From Lingula anatina (lineage: Eukaryota; Brachiopoda; Lingulata; Lingulida; Lingulidae): 64,000 bases of DNA. The DNA lies in assembly GCF_001039355.2 (NCBI RefSeq), contig NW_019775593.1, forward strand, positions 217,598 through 281,597. The letters run 5' to 3'. The stretch's first letter is position 1; each line of letters starts with the position of its first letter. A program made the translations under genes and the position numbers. Below the pieces are notes generated by a model, which was given only the letters and a program-made list of their open reading frames with translations, made no database searches and was not told the origin of the DNA. Positions 10,013 to 21,411 of this stretch are shown here, piece by piece.

Positions 10013-10439
10013 AGCAGTATATAATGGAACGCACATGCTGCTATTTTGAGGCGCCATATACTTTTAATGCAGCTTTTTAGAGCGTATTTGACAAGCAAAG
10101 GGTTGGAAGGTTTAAATCTTTTTGTTTTGCTGAAAAATTCCAGAGTTATTTTATTTTGCCAACGACTGTAGAGTTGAAACGGTGTATTATATAACTATTT
10201 TAATATTTGTTATTAAAATAAAGAAAAAAACTGCAAAGTCATATCATTTCTGTTGCGTACAAATACCCCATTTCTCGGCAAACTGTTTTGTAGCCACAGT
10301 GTTTGACATTAGCGCATCTGCACTAAACCTGAGGGGTGTAAATGACCACTGGGGATTGGAATACGATGAACAATGGGTTGAAATAGACCAAAGGTGGTCA
10401 CTGTCTTATCGTTGAGTCTCGGATTTGGATTTTTTTCTT

Positions 10440-10560
10440 TATATAAAGGCCAAGTTTAAAATGTTTTATTATATAATTATTTGAAGAAAAACTCCAAAGT
10501 CATCATGTTTTGCTGAAAGAATTGCAGAGACATTTTATTTGCCAAAGATTCGCATTGTCT
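10440..10560. repeat. 110-bp dispersed repeat, copy 1
   Basis: Direct repeat partner of about 14360-14480. A third partial copy lies near 10110-10170. The shared core is TTTTGCTGAAA...CAGAG-CATTTTATTT. Confidence 0.6.
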
Positions 10561-11192
10561 TATAGTTGCTATAATTCACTTCAAACATCAGTTCCCACTG
10601 CACCAGTGTTATGTGCTGTGCTTGAAACATCCTGTAGGTAATTTTAATTACGACAGTTCTGAGTAACGAGGTCTAAGGAATCTATTGCTCACTACTGTTT
10701 TTATCTTGTACGCTACTACGACAAGTCCTCGGCTGATCAAAGCTCCTACGGTGCTAGTTTAACCCCACAGAATCATGTATGATTTAATTTATTTCAAAGT
10801 CTAGGTTCCACACAAGTAATTGTACTGCGTGTAATATATATCTTATAAGTGTGATCTACTCTTGAATTAAGTTTTGCTGATCTTCACAACAAACAGTAAA
10901 GTACGCACTCGTCCCCTGCACGTACTGGCACTATGCTTAAAACGCCCAGAATCACTGATGTGTAACAAGTAGAATATTTTGGAATTATGAAAATTCTTTG
11001 CATGGAAATAATCAGACACGTCTGGATATCATATATTTGTCAAGCGGATTTGCAAATGTACAGAATAAATTAGTGTCTGGTATACACACGTCTGTCAAGT
11101 GGATTTGCACATATCAAAAGTATTTAGTGTTGAGGTGAAATGAATACTGTATTTGAACGGACAAAGCAGTCAGCTGGTATACTGCTGTTTAA

Positions 11193-11532
11193 AGGGATAA
11201 TAACTCTTCGTATGAGATCTATATTTCACAATAAAAACCTTGTGAATAACTCATAGAAATATAATATATTCTGTTTTACCACAAAAACAGCAGTTATAGC
11301 TTTTATTCTCATATCTGAACTTGTCTTTAGACCACGTGACCTCCATTGATGTCTATACTCTGTTAAAATCTCTTAAGAGATTTTAACAAAAAACCAAACT
11401 TTTTAGAAAAAAAAACAGGGACTAACTTTGAATGTAAAAATGGATTCATTATAACCATTGGTAAGTATGGGAAAATTGTTGTTTACTCCAGGAAAATTCA
11501 TTTTTTGGCCGAAACGAAGAGTTATTATTGCT
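11193..11532 (+). mobile_element. TTAA-type MITE family A, copy 2
   Basis: A 340-bp element flanked by TTAA at 11189-11192 and 11533-11536. Ends are AGGGATAATAACTCTTCG and a slightly changed inverse. A 26-bp palindrome (around TCTCTTAAGAGA) lies inside. Confidence 0.85.
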
Positions 11533-12163
11533 TTAACAATAATGAATGGCGAAATTTGTTTATTGACAAGGTAGAACACGGACGTTTTTTACAATGTCAT
11601 CACATCTTACTGACACTCACGCAATGCATTATTTTTACTGACCATTTGGTCGTTCTTTTGCATCAATAAATCAGCTTATGGTTATTTATTTCAATATTTG
11701 TATGTTTAATAAGAACATATTTATAAAACTGCACAAGTCACTGTCAACTGCACCATAGCTTGACTTTTATGGACAGCAACTACGCGTCACAATATACTTT
11801 ACAACAACAACAATATTTTTTCTGCGAAAGGAATTTTATTCTGCTCACACGTAATACAACGAGTTGGATATGCGACCACAGTGTCTCCTGCTCTGTCTAC
11901 CTTCGGTCGCTCCTTTGAATGGCTCTGTTAGTCCTACACGTCTACTTTCCCGACTATGAATGCGGCAGAACGCTACATTTTCATAATAACAAAATTAGGG
12001 TGACAGGTGGTTCATAACTCACGCTATGGGTACAAGTTTTGATCAACATGTGCTTCATTATTAGAAACACTAATTCTCCACCTTCGACTGATAATTGGGA
12101 TTTTCCCTGTTCTTTGATTATCAGTATACATTTTACAAAAAAAAAAAAAAAAAAAAGTCATTT

Positions 12164-12866
12164 NNNNNNNNNNNNNNNNNNNNNNNNNNNNNNNNNNNNN
12201 NNNNNNNNNNNNNNNNNNNNNNNNNNNNNNNNNNNNNNNNNNNNNNNNNNNNNNNNNNNNNNNNNNNNNNNNNNNNNNNNNNNNNNNNNNNNNNNNNNNN
12301 NNNNNNNNNNNNNNNNNNNNNNNNNNNNNNNNNNNNNNNNNNNNNNNNNNNNNNNNNNNNNNNNNNNNNNNNNNNNNNNNNNNNNNNNNNNNNNNNNNNN
12401 NNNNNNNNNNNNNNNNNNNNNNNNNNNNNNNNNNNNNNNNNNNNNNNNNNNNNNNNNNNNNNNNNNNNNNNNNNNNNNNNNNNNNNNNNNNNNNNNNNNN
12501 NNNNNNNNNNNNNNNNNNNNNNNNNNNNNNNNNNNNNNNNNNNNNNNNNNNNNNNNNNNNNNNNNNNNNNNNNNNNNNNNNNNNNNNNNNNNNNNNNNNN
12601 NNNNNNNNNNNNNNNNNNNNNNNNNNNNNNNNNNNNNNNNNNNNNNNNNNNNNNNNNNNNNNNNNNNNNNNNNNNNNNNNNNNNNNNNNNNNNNNNNNNN
12701 NNNNNNNNNNNNNNNNNNNNNNNNNNNNNNNNNNNNNNNNNNNNNNNNNNNNNNNNNNNNNNNNNNNNNNNNNNNNNNNNNNNNNNNNNNNNNNNNNNNN
12801 NNNNNNNNNNNNNNNNNNNNNNNNNNNNNNNNNNNNNNNNNNNNNNNNNNNNNNNNNNNNNNNNNN
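12164..12866. other. Assembly gap
   Basis: About 703 N, flanked by A-rich and T-rich runs (12137-12156, 12880-12950). Open frames drawn across it are artefacts. Confidence 0.99.
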
Positions 12867-12902
12867 TTGGTTTTTTCCCTTTTTTTTTTTTTAAAAAAAA
12901 AA

Positions 12903-12952
<50 letters not shown>

Positions 12953-13361
12953 AAATTTTGAATTGTAAATCTCACATAAATCCTTTTACTATGACCGATA
13001 AGTTTAATTTAATTGCAGTAGAATAGAAAATAAAATCGTATGCAGCAAGCAGATGCAGAAATCGTAACAAAAAATATAATATTTGTAATGTTGGTAATTA
13101 ATATTTATATGAATCTATATGAATAAAGAATGCGGATACCTTTGAAGAGAAGACTGACACGAAGAACAAAAATGCACTGTGGTTTATACTTCGCATAGCA
13201 ACTAAAGTGGAAGATGATGCCATCGTCGCACGCTTGTATACACCACAATGGTGACACTTTGAATGGCACTGGTTGAATTTTTATGCTGACCAGCTTTTTT
13301 GCATTATTCGAGTAAAACGGGGACATGCCTTGATATTATTGACAATTCACACAGAAAATCT

Positions 13362-14090
13362 TCATATACGTTTAAACGTTCTTTCAAATACTTTCTCTAT
13401 GGCAATTTTTCCTTTATCTGTCAAAGCACGAGTTCCAACCCCGGCGAAATCATATGTGAGTCCTGGCACGCCTGAATATAATTTAAACATTCTTCTCACA
13501 TAATCATACTTGTACCATTGACATGAGCCTCCCTCCACTCCAGTCCTCTCATTTTTAAAAGAATTAAAAACATAGAATTGTTTATTACTGTCCACTGCCA
13601 GTTGCACAGTCCATCCTGTCCCCCCGTTTACCATTGTGTTCCTGACCACTTTTCCCACAGCAAAAGCAGCATCGGAATTTTTCACCTGCTACTAGTTACG
13701 TTGATGTTAACTGTCGACAAAATACCTGTCCGTGGGAAATCTTCTGTGCAGTGACATGTTGGCTTTGAACAAATGCACATTAGAATCTTTCAGTTCCTTT
13801 TTATTCAGAACTTTTCTATAAGGATTGCTTGTAGCGTGGCCTGAGAATGAATACACAACTGTCTTGACATGATACCTGTCACTCATTTTCTGCCAATACA
13901 TGTCACTCCCATTGGCCCCACCAGAATGGTTGGTATATAAAGATGGTGTGCTCACAGTTTGCTGTTGATCGAAAGTAATTTGACTCAATTTTAAACTGTC
14001 GTCTGGAGATGCCCCCCATTCTTCTGCTGCTCCAAGTAGTTTACCACATTTGACATCCCGAAAATGAAATGAGTCTCCTAAACTAAACAT
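13362..14090 (-). pseudogene. SLOG-superfamily (DprA/YpsA-like) protein, split into two frames
   Basis: Two adjacent open frames on the - strand, 14090-13707 (127 aa) and 13685-13362 (107 aa), look like the two halves of one protein. The first has NHSGGANGSDMYW, the glycine-rich nucleotide-binding loop of SLOG-type Rossmann proteins. The second has SDAAFAVG, then GGTGW-VQLA, and ends with DFAGVGTR-LTDKGK, all typical of the cpYpsA-related SLOG branch. The halves are separated by 21 nt and are out of frame, with stops in both frames, so this is either a pseudogene or an assembly error; a very short intron is unlikely. SLOG domains bind nucleotide-derived ligands and occur in prokaryotic and eukaryotic conflict systems. 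The gene sits inside the 5.1-kb insertion that only NLR-A has. Confidence 0.65.
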
Positions 14091-15355
14091 ATTACTGTTT
14101 TTTTTTTTTTTTTTGCAGTGTTAATAAAAAAATATTAGCACAGCCTGGATTATGTGATGATAGGAATTATTCGATCGGTTATTGCCTGGAAGAAAGACAG
14201 GCCGTTTGGAATTTTTAACCCAAGCTGGAATGAAATTTTTATTTTAAGAAAATTTTAGCTGACTCACAGATAATGTATAACATCTTTTTTCTGGGGATTA
14301 AAAAAGTCAACAAACTACCACATGAAGTATGCACAGGCAGATTAGCAAATAAACAATCAGCCGCTGTTTGAAATGTTTTATGATATAATTATTTGAAGAA
14401 AAGCAGCAAAGTCATCGTGTTTTGCTGAAAATATTGCAGAGTCATTTTATTTTGCCAAAGATGGCCACTGTCTTATCGTTGAGTCACGGATATTGCGACG
14501 GTAAGAAGTAAAGACACCAAACACAATAGACACACAGCAAACGAGAGAGAAGATCCACATTGAGTCTCTTGCAGCAGTTGAATCTTCTTGTAACACGTGA
14601 ATCTCTTGCATAGCCGTGCGTAATTTTTTCCACCTTGATCAATATATCGCGACGGTTTAAAAGAACAAGTGGACGATAAATCCCCCTTTAATGTTTATAG
14701 TTACAGTACGTCTTCCAAATGTTTAAAGACCAGGCTTTCTTACAAAAGTAAGTTGTAGGTATTCTGCATTGCACAAAAAAAGTAAATTTTAAATGCTCAA
14801 CGTATTCATTTTTCTAGCAAATCAGAACTAGAAATGCGACTGCTTACAAATATCATTTTTTTGACATTTGACTTTTACCAAAAGTGACAGTGTATTATCT
14901 CACCTATAATGGTGCTATAACTTTAACTGGGACATGGTAAAATTTATAGATACTGTATTTCAATGAACAGACACAGATGTGTATGTGCATATATTGTCAC
15001 CGTCATGAGTGGATTATAACTAATCAAGATTTAATCTAAGGTGTGCAAGGTGGTCCTTGAAAGCAGGAATGCATTGTTTAAAATTTGACTCACCTACAGG
15101 GGTACACTTCCCAAAATTGCTCCTGCTTTATAATGGGAGTGAAAATATTGTTCTGGAATTTTTCCTAACATGATCATGAACCATGTGTCAGTGTAAGGAA
15201 ACTGAAAGTCCGTGAAACAGAAAGTCCACCTTCCCTATCGTTATAAAGGTTAGGGTTAGTCTGACATAAGTGGGTAAAAATCTAGAGCGAGGATCACCTG
15301 GACAAATGAATGGAAAGCAGACTCTCTGTTATGGGGGACCCTCTGTCATGTTTAA
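14091..15355. other. Non-coding stretch, return of duplicated-unit homology
   Basis: A T-run (about 14099-14114), the second 110-bp repeat (about 14360-14480), then from about 14880 sequence matching the NLR-B 3' region at about 31070-31530. No gene seen. Confidence 0.55.
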
Positions 15356-15695
15356 AGGGATAATAACTCTTCGTATGATATCTATATTTCACAATAAAAA
15401 CATTGTGAACAATTCATAGAAATATAATATATTCTGTTTTACCACAAAAACGGCAGTTATAGCTATTATTCTGATATCTAAGCTTGTCTCCAGATCACCT
15501 GACCTCCATTGATGACTGTACTCAGTTATAATCTCTTAAGAGATTTTAACAAAAAAACAAACTTTTTAGAAAAAAAAAACCAGGGACTAACTTTGAATGT
15601 AAAAATGGATTCATTAACCATTGGTAAGTATGGGAAAATTGTTGTTTACTCCAGGAAAATTCATTTTTTGGCCAAAACGATGAGTTATTATCCCT
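15356..15695 (+). mobile_element. TTAA-type MITE family A, best-preserved copy
   Basis: 340 bp between TTAA at 15352-15355 and 15696-15699. Terminal inverted repeats AGGGATAATAACTCTTCG / inverse with one change. TTAA target duplication is the piggyBac-type signature; no transposase is present. Other copies at 9736, 11193, 39026 and fragments at 40668. Confidence 0.88.
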
Positions 15696-15918
15696 TTAAC
15701 CGGCATGCCAATATTTCTGTAATTGATAATGATAATTACAAAAGATTGCCTGACTAAAAGTGCATTGACAATTTGAATTAGCTTTTTACGGCTGCGGTGT
15801 ATTTCAAATGTCATTTACATGTTAGTTTAGCTTAAAATAAGTGTATATCAATGGTCATGTATAATATATATGAATCGTTATTAAGTAGTCTTTTTGTAAT
15901 CTAATTATGTGAATTGTA

Positions 15919-15924
15919 AATAAA
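15919..15924 (+). terminator. AATAAA poly(A) signal shared with the NLR-B unit
   Basis: Sits in TTGTAAATAAAATAGT, matched at 31727-31732 downstream of NLR-B. In NLR-B it would close a 3' UTR of about 1 kb; in NLR-A the insertion moves it 6.4 kb from the stop. Confidence 0.5.
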
Positions 15925-17300
15925 ATAGTTTTATCAGGTTAAAATATGTTTTTCTTCTATGCGTGTCCATTATTTTAAGTGTATGTTACTTCCGTGCCAT
16001 TGTTAGCATTCCCTATTGATAAAATAGCCATGTGCATGGAAAACACCTTTATAAGGCATTCAGAACAAGTTGATACGCGGACTAGCAGATCCTAGGACTA
16101 AACTGGTCGAGTCACTTAAAAGAAGTGCCGACTAATTCCCTAATGCTCTCCCTGCCTTCAAGGACCTTGCACCTAAACCTCAAAGCCGAGATTTAATTCT
16201 TTTCATGTGTGGAGGCGGGGAGAATATCAGGGGTTTAAGACTTATCGTCCAAAAAAAAAAAAAAAAAAAAAAAAACTGCTTGCAAGTATTGGAAGCCTTC
16301 AACAGCTGCCCTCAAACGGTTTTTTTTTCAGCCATTGGACCCATACTCTTGCAGTACGAATTAAATTCCCTCTCAATATTATCAGAAGTGAAAATATATA
16401 CAATGAATATGGCAAGTTTTTTTTTTCAAAATAGAACTGAAGATTTCGAGGTTGAAGTAGGAAGTGCACTAGAGGCATGATCATAGTATACTCACTGACC
16501 ACAGGGGTCGCCAGTGGTTTGTTGGAAAATTGTTTAATCTTCTATTTTGTGTCAAACCCTGTGACATCAGGGGCTAATGGGGTCATGTCGGCACTCCCAC
16601 ACACCGATACTCCTAGTAAATTTCTGAATTATGCTCATCGATACGACCCCACATCGATAGATCCCCGCATCGACACATCCCCTGTGAACTTATCGTCATA
16701 TGTTACTCCCCCACACTGTTACACCCCTGCACTATTGCTTCTCCGCATCGTTATTCCCCCGTATGCAATGTTTACATACAAGTATTACCGACATTACCAG
16801 TATCAAACATATCCGGTCTTTGTCATCGAAAGGTCTATTACTAATCCTGTTTTGCTTGCTTAACCGGGCTGGGTGTGGCAAAAGTACATCAAGGTGGTAT
16901 AAGATAAAAGATTTGTACTGTTCGTTATTGTTATTTTATAACGATCTCGCCGCATGCTGGCAGTACGTACTCTCGGGCGTGTGTCGGGATGTAGGAATGT
17001 TGGTCTGCTATCAACCATACAAAGCAGTCTGTTTAAATTCCCCTTAATTGGTTCTATATACTGATCTCGATACCTGGCTTAATCATGTGAGTTCCGAGAT
17101 TGCACAATATCCCACCTTTTTCATGGATTCCTATTTTAACATTTAAGCCGTAACTTTATCTCCTCCTAGATATATTTTTGTTTTAAATAAAATCAAAAAA
17201 AAAAAAAAAAAAACCTAATTACAGCGCATGTGACTTGTATACCGCTTCCTCCAATCGACCATTGACAGTGTTAAATGAAAAATCTCATTATGTCCATCTT
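15925..17300. other. Downstream part of duplication unit 1
   Basis: Matches unit 2 between about 31740 and 35870 in order, with unit 2 carrying extra insertions (DIRS fragment, minisatellite, 1.3-kb block, 107-bp MITE). It contains an A-run (about 16250-16275). Short open frames here, including one at 16477-16863, have no family support. Confidence 0.65.
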
Positions 17301-17615
17301 TGACGTGAAAGGTACAATGCAGACCAATTTTAGTCTTTGTTTCCTTGTTATTTCCACAATATTTCAAATAAAATGTATAACTTTTGAAAAATAAAATTAC
17401 AAAAAAAGTTTCTAAATCCGGAATGGTGTTTTGGGTGTCGCATTTTTAACTTAAACCAAAGGAATGTATGTTGTATGGGGTCCAGAATAACGGTTTGCGA
17501 CAGTATCCGTGCGGAATAGTATCGGTACTGGGACGTAAAGACGCAGGGGAGTATCGATGAGGGGCAGTATTAGTTCAGGGGAGTATAGGGAAGTGGTAGT
17601 GTAGTACTGGTGAAT
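16590..17615. repeat. Degenerate 16-bp repeat blocks in inverted orientation
   Basis: Between about 16590 and 16765 the motif CATCGATANNNCCCC recurs every 16 bp or so. Between about 17480 and 17610 the inverse (GGGGAGTATCGATG and variants) recurs. The left block is also in unit 2 at about 33780-33950. Long inverted arms built of short tandem repeats are known from sea-urchin TU and fly FB foldback elements; the comparison is inference. Confidence 0.5.
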
Positions 17616-18049
17616 GATTTCTAAATGTTCTTCCTCTGCCGCAGAATGGACTCCGTACTCCCCTGAATTGAAGTAAGAACACTGAACGGACCCATGAAGA
17701 TCAGGCGTACGTGGTAAAGTCGACTGCCTCGTTTATATTGTACATCTGGCTATAAACCTAATTATTTGTATAAACAGCGAATTGATACGCGGTATATAAA
17801 TATACTGTAAAAACAGTGTTTAGCTCTGAGACACATTTCTAAGCGCCTGTTTTAAATTGTCTCATTTTTTCGACGCGTTTAGCACCTAAGCACGTTTAGC
17901 CTATTAACATGTTACACGCTTTGACGTGCTTGACGCCTAATAAATGTAGGGTGTATTTGTTTAACTTTAAGGTGATAAAGTTTTCATCTGTTTCAGTCAC
18001 TCTCACACACACACATACGGTCATCTTTAACTGCTATAGCTATCTCTAT

Positions 18050-18818
18050 CTATGGCCGCCTTCCCCTCTGTACCAAAATACAGTTTGCATCTGTCAAACT
18101 ATGGAGTAAAATTATTCAAATGTCTGATGATACACTAATGAAACAAGCATACATACAAGAGATAAATAGTTACAAGTTGCTGACACCTTATGTTCCTCCC
18201 GCAGTCCATACACTCAGACCAGCTTGTATGTCATGGTCTGAGGGGATCCGAAAAATCCTTTTCACATTTGGCCTTGGAGATGTGTGGCTTAGCCAGTCAC
18301 CTCCAAAAAACTTCACCACAATTTTCAAACAAAGACAAACTGACCACTTTACCCAAATATGCAATAGCAAACTTCAAGCCAGCAGTAAATTGTCTCTCTT
18401 GTGTATACTTAACCAAAAGTGTGAAAGGGCAACTTATGTTGATAAAATAACAAATTATGACATCTTGTCAACCCTTGCTAAACTACGTCTTAGTGACCAT
18501 AAACTCCACATCGAAACTGGGCGGCACACCAGGCCAAAAACTGAAAGGTGCGTTAGAATCTGTCGCCTGTGCACCCAAGGGGTAATTGAAGATGAATACC
18601 ATTTTATATTCCAATGCCCAATGTACATGTACAAAGCAGACCGAGTCACCTTTTATAGTAAAACCTCAATCCTAAAAGCTGATACAAGGTCACCAGACAG
18701 TCAATTATGCCATGTATTTAACAGTGCCAACAAAGATACTTTAGTGTCCCTCTCCAACTTTAAAATCAAACCATTCATGAAAAGAAGTGAAGTGGTTGCT
18801 CTGCTTGGTAACTCTTAG
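18050..18818 (+). pseudogene. 5'-truncated LINE ORF2 C-terminus
   Basis: Open frame through 18818; reading can be followed back to about 18050, starting in the GRLPL-type motif that precedes the C-terminal part of many LINE ORF2 proteins. Near the end it has H-x-IETGRH, then C-x2-C...EDEYHFIFQCP-Y, the zinc-knuckle-like C-terminus of non-LTR retrotransposon ORF2. The reverse transcriptase and endonuclease parts are missing. It is a dead 5'-truncated copy. Family not determined. It differs from the FADDT-containing fragment at 3765. Confidence 0.75.
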
Positions 18819-19205
18819 CATATCCCTTAAAATGTCAGTGTATGGTCCCACTGTTGTGAGAAGTGACTCGGCAGTGGGACTGAACATGGCACAATATTTA
18901 TATCTGTGTAACTTATTTACTTATCTGTCATATGTAATTGTCATTAATAGTAATTATCTATGTCATCAAACTGGCCTTAAACAGCCATGTAAACAGCTAT
19001 GTAACTATGGTTTTAAGTTTAAAGACAGTCTCAGTGGGTTAGATTAATGTATAGAAGCAGGTTCTATGTAAAACTTTGGTCAGATTTGTGTTTTGTGAGA
19101 TTGTTTATTATTATATTAATAAGTCTGGGTCACAAAAGTTCTGTTAAGACAACTAGAATAAAAAATTAGAAAACGAAAACTATTTATCATGATTTCGGAG
19201 CACAG
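18819..19205. other. LINE 3' tail and spacer
   Basis: Probably the 3' UTR of the LINE copy. Nothing else recognised. Confidence 0.4.
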
Positions 19206-19350
19206 CCGGAAGTACCTCCGGCTCAAGGTCACGACCTCGATTTTCCCACGCTTACGACCAATCACAGCAGGCTTCAGTCAGAATGAGATAGACGTCACGA
19301 CTACAGAGCGAAACTTGTCAGAAATGTAAATGCCGCCTGTCCACCTTTTC
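19206..19350. promoter_or_regulatory. Promoter-like motifs: ETS site and CCAAT box
   Basis: CCGGAAGT at 19206-19213 within an imperfect palindrome, and a CCAAT box (GACCAATCACAG) about 50 bp downstream. Such a pair is usual in animal promoters. No + strand gene follows, so the role is uncertain. Confidence 0.35.
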
Positions 19351-19501
19351 GGTACATGTACCGATCAAAAACAGAAAACGTAAAGCCCAAAACGCTCTTA
19401 TACACGTAACCAACTTTGTATGAGCAAAAATATTGTCATTTATTGTGAACAGGATAATATGATAATGAGACACACTTGAGACCTGTGAAGCGCATACTCA
19501 C

Positions 19502-19699
19502 GTGTCGAGGAGTAGTTTCGCCATTGCCTCCTAACTCAGCTTTAAGTGTCCTCCACCGCCCCACCTCCCTCCCAACATACACAGTCTGAGTGCTTCTTCG
19601 TCTGTCTCTAATTTTCTTTGGTATCTTTCGAACTGGAGTGGCTATTTTCTTTCGTCCCCTTTTGTCGCTCTCCTCTTCAGACTTGACGCGCGTCTCCAT
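19502..19699 (-). CDS. First exon of an unrecognised basic protein
   Basis: From the ATG at 19699 the - strand reads 66 codons to CGACAC/GTGAGT, an excellent donor at 19501. The peptide starts METRVKSEEE, then is strongly basic (KRGRKK, KKIRDRRRR-like) and has GRWRTLKAELGG near the end. I do not recognise the family. A palindromic E2F-type site sits 9 bp upstream of the ATG. No further exons were found, so the gene is either incomplete here or a captured fragment inside the TIR element. An upstream in-frame ATG would start inside the E2F site region. Confidence 0.4.
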
Positions 19700-19707
19700 G
19701 TTTGCTG

Positions 19708-19721
19708 TTTTGGCGCCAAAT
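19708..19721. promoter_or_regulatory. Palindromic E2F-type site
   Basis: TTTTGGCGCCAAAT, a perfect two-sided TTTSGCGC match, immediately upstream of the - strand ATG at 19699. Confidence 0.45.
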
Positions 19722-21411
19722 AGTAACATCCGGGTCTCAGCCGTAGTACTTCATTCATAGTAAACCGCGAGACTTAGCGAGAAATTGCGCGTTCTGAAGC
19801 CGTACTGTGAGGTGGTAGCTGAGTATTTAAGACGAGTCGTCTTTTATTATTTAATGGAACTTAAAAACGGTATTAGGTAGCTTCATTTTCTGAACGGTTT
19901 TGGATAGGATATACCTTGGTCATTATGGGGAAATTGGTGAGATTTTCAGGAAAATTCATTTTCGTGCTATTTTAAGGGTTTAACGCGCTGAGACTGTCTT
20001 TAAACATATCCTTTTGTGTAACAAGTTTATAGTATGTTTATGGTAAATTTATAATCATACCAAGGTTTATCTCATTGCTTAGATAGAATATTTTATGAGT
20101 AATTTTACTAGTACGTATGTTCATTATATAAAGATTATTTTTTCCTTCACAAATGGCTAGGCAACATAATACCAACTAGAGAAATGGTAATGCACTAACT
20201 AGATTGTATTGTCATTAGTATATCGTATTGTACAAGGTCATGACAATCTATGTACCAGTACAGAAATAAATTGAATTGAAAATATGACAGGGTACGTGAA
20301 CTGTCAAAAAAGTTGACTTCTCACCACCTTCTTTTTTTACAGCGGGACTTATTCATCCTTTTGTTACCTGACCTTGCGAGGAAGTTTATTAGAATATATT
20401 TCTGAAAAACAAGTTAGGAAAATTCACTAGCTTACCAAAGACACGAAACAACCATCACTTTTACATTAAAACATTTTTTTTCATATTTTGATAAAATTGT
20501 TACGGTATTGATGTTCACTTATTTTTTCCGGAAGTAATGAACAATAGAACATCAGAATGATGGTGGGGTATTCTTATAATGGTTTATTTAAGCTTTCATC
20601 GCATGCTGGTTATTTTGGTAACAAGAGTCCGAATATTTAACAAATCGCACCGCTCTAGTCGCCGACTAACCCCAAGCCCATTTTGGAATTAACCGCTAAC
20701 TGTAGTTCATACAGCATAAGTCGTGTTTGGGTTATTTATAAAAAAGTTTTTCAAAACATTAAATAATGATTTTCCAGAATGTTATAAAACGCTTATAAAA
20801 CTGCTGGGGCATCATTTTGCACGGAGTTAAAAACACCCATAACGTTACCATAACATTATTCTATACCATTACCATCATGTAACCAGCTGATAACGTCGTA
20901 AAAACGTTATTTGTTATTTGGAATAATACTTAATAGGCCTATATTTTAAATAATCACACGTTACTGCAAGGAAGGACACAACGCGTTCGAGCAGGCTGCT
21001 TCACGCCTCCAACAGCTCCATATACGTTTACAAGGGGAAGTGTTAAGCCAAATTGTTGAGTCTTGTAATAAACTTGCTATGGGATCGTATACATGGGATT
21101 GTGAAGCATTTTCTTTCTGTGGCAAGCTTGAAAAGCTAAACGTGATGTTCATCAGCTCCACGCGTTAAGGAAGTCCACACCTATAGCAGCTCCATATATA
21201 TGTTTAGCAGCCTCATGCGCTTAGCAAGGGAAGTGCTAAGCCAATGTGCTACCTAAACGTGTAACACTGCCAACGTGTCTCGCTTTTTCTTCTGTAAAAC
21301 GCTTGAAAAGCTATACGTGTTTAGCATTTACACAGATTTCTAAATGCGTATAGGTGCCTAACGTGTGTTGTATGTATTTAAATGCTAAACACTGTTTTTA
21401 CAGTGTATATG

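Larger units (their letters stand above)
9740..14880. other. 5.1-kb insertion in the NLR-A 3' region
   Basis: Homology between the two duplicated units stops near 9740 and resumes near 14880 (CACAGATGTGTATGT shared with NLR-B at about 31150). The intervening DNA is absent from the NLR-B unit. It contains MITE copies, the assembly gap, the broken SLOG-like gene and a block of about 110 bp present at about 10440-10560 and 14360-14480 (TATAATTATTTGAAGAAAA...TTTTGCTGAAA). No other coding sequence was recognised. Confidence 0.6.
17804..21404. mobile_element. 3.6-kb DNA transposon-like element with perfect TIRs and subterminal repeats
   Basis: Left end ACTGTAAAAACAGTGTTTAG at 17804 is matched by its exact complement ending at 21404. 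Subterminal zones (17820-17940 and 20960-21390) are crowded with GTTTAGC, GCTTAGC, CACGTTTAG and ACGTGTTTAGC in both orientations, plus duplicated pieces such as GGAAGTG-TAAGCCAA and CTTGAAAAGCTA. This resembles Chapaev/CACTA-type or hAT elements; the target duplication is unclear (AT-rich flanks). No transposase is visible; it encloses a LINE fragment and a gene-like first exon. It lies exactly between the two duplicated NLR units. Confidence 0.7.

Noticed and set aside
12039-12975. Open frames of about 280-309 codons
   Set aside because: They run across 703 N and poly(A)/poly(T); no real sequence supports them.
16477-17047. Overlapping 115-128 codon frames
   Set aside because: Consist largely of the degenerate 16-bp repeats; the unit 2 copy does not keep them.
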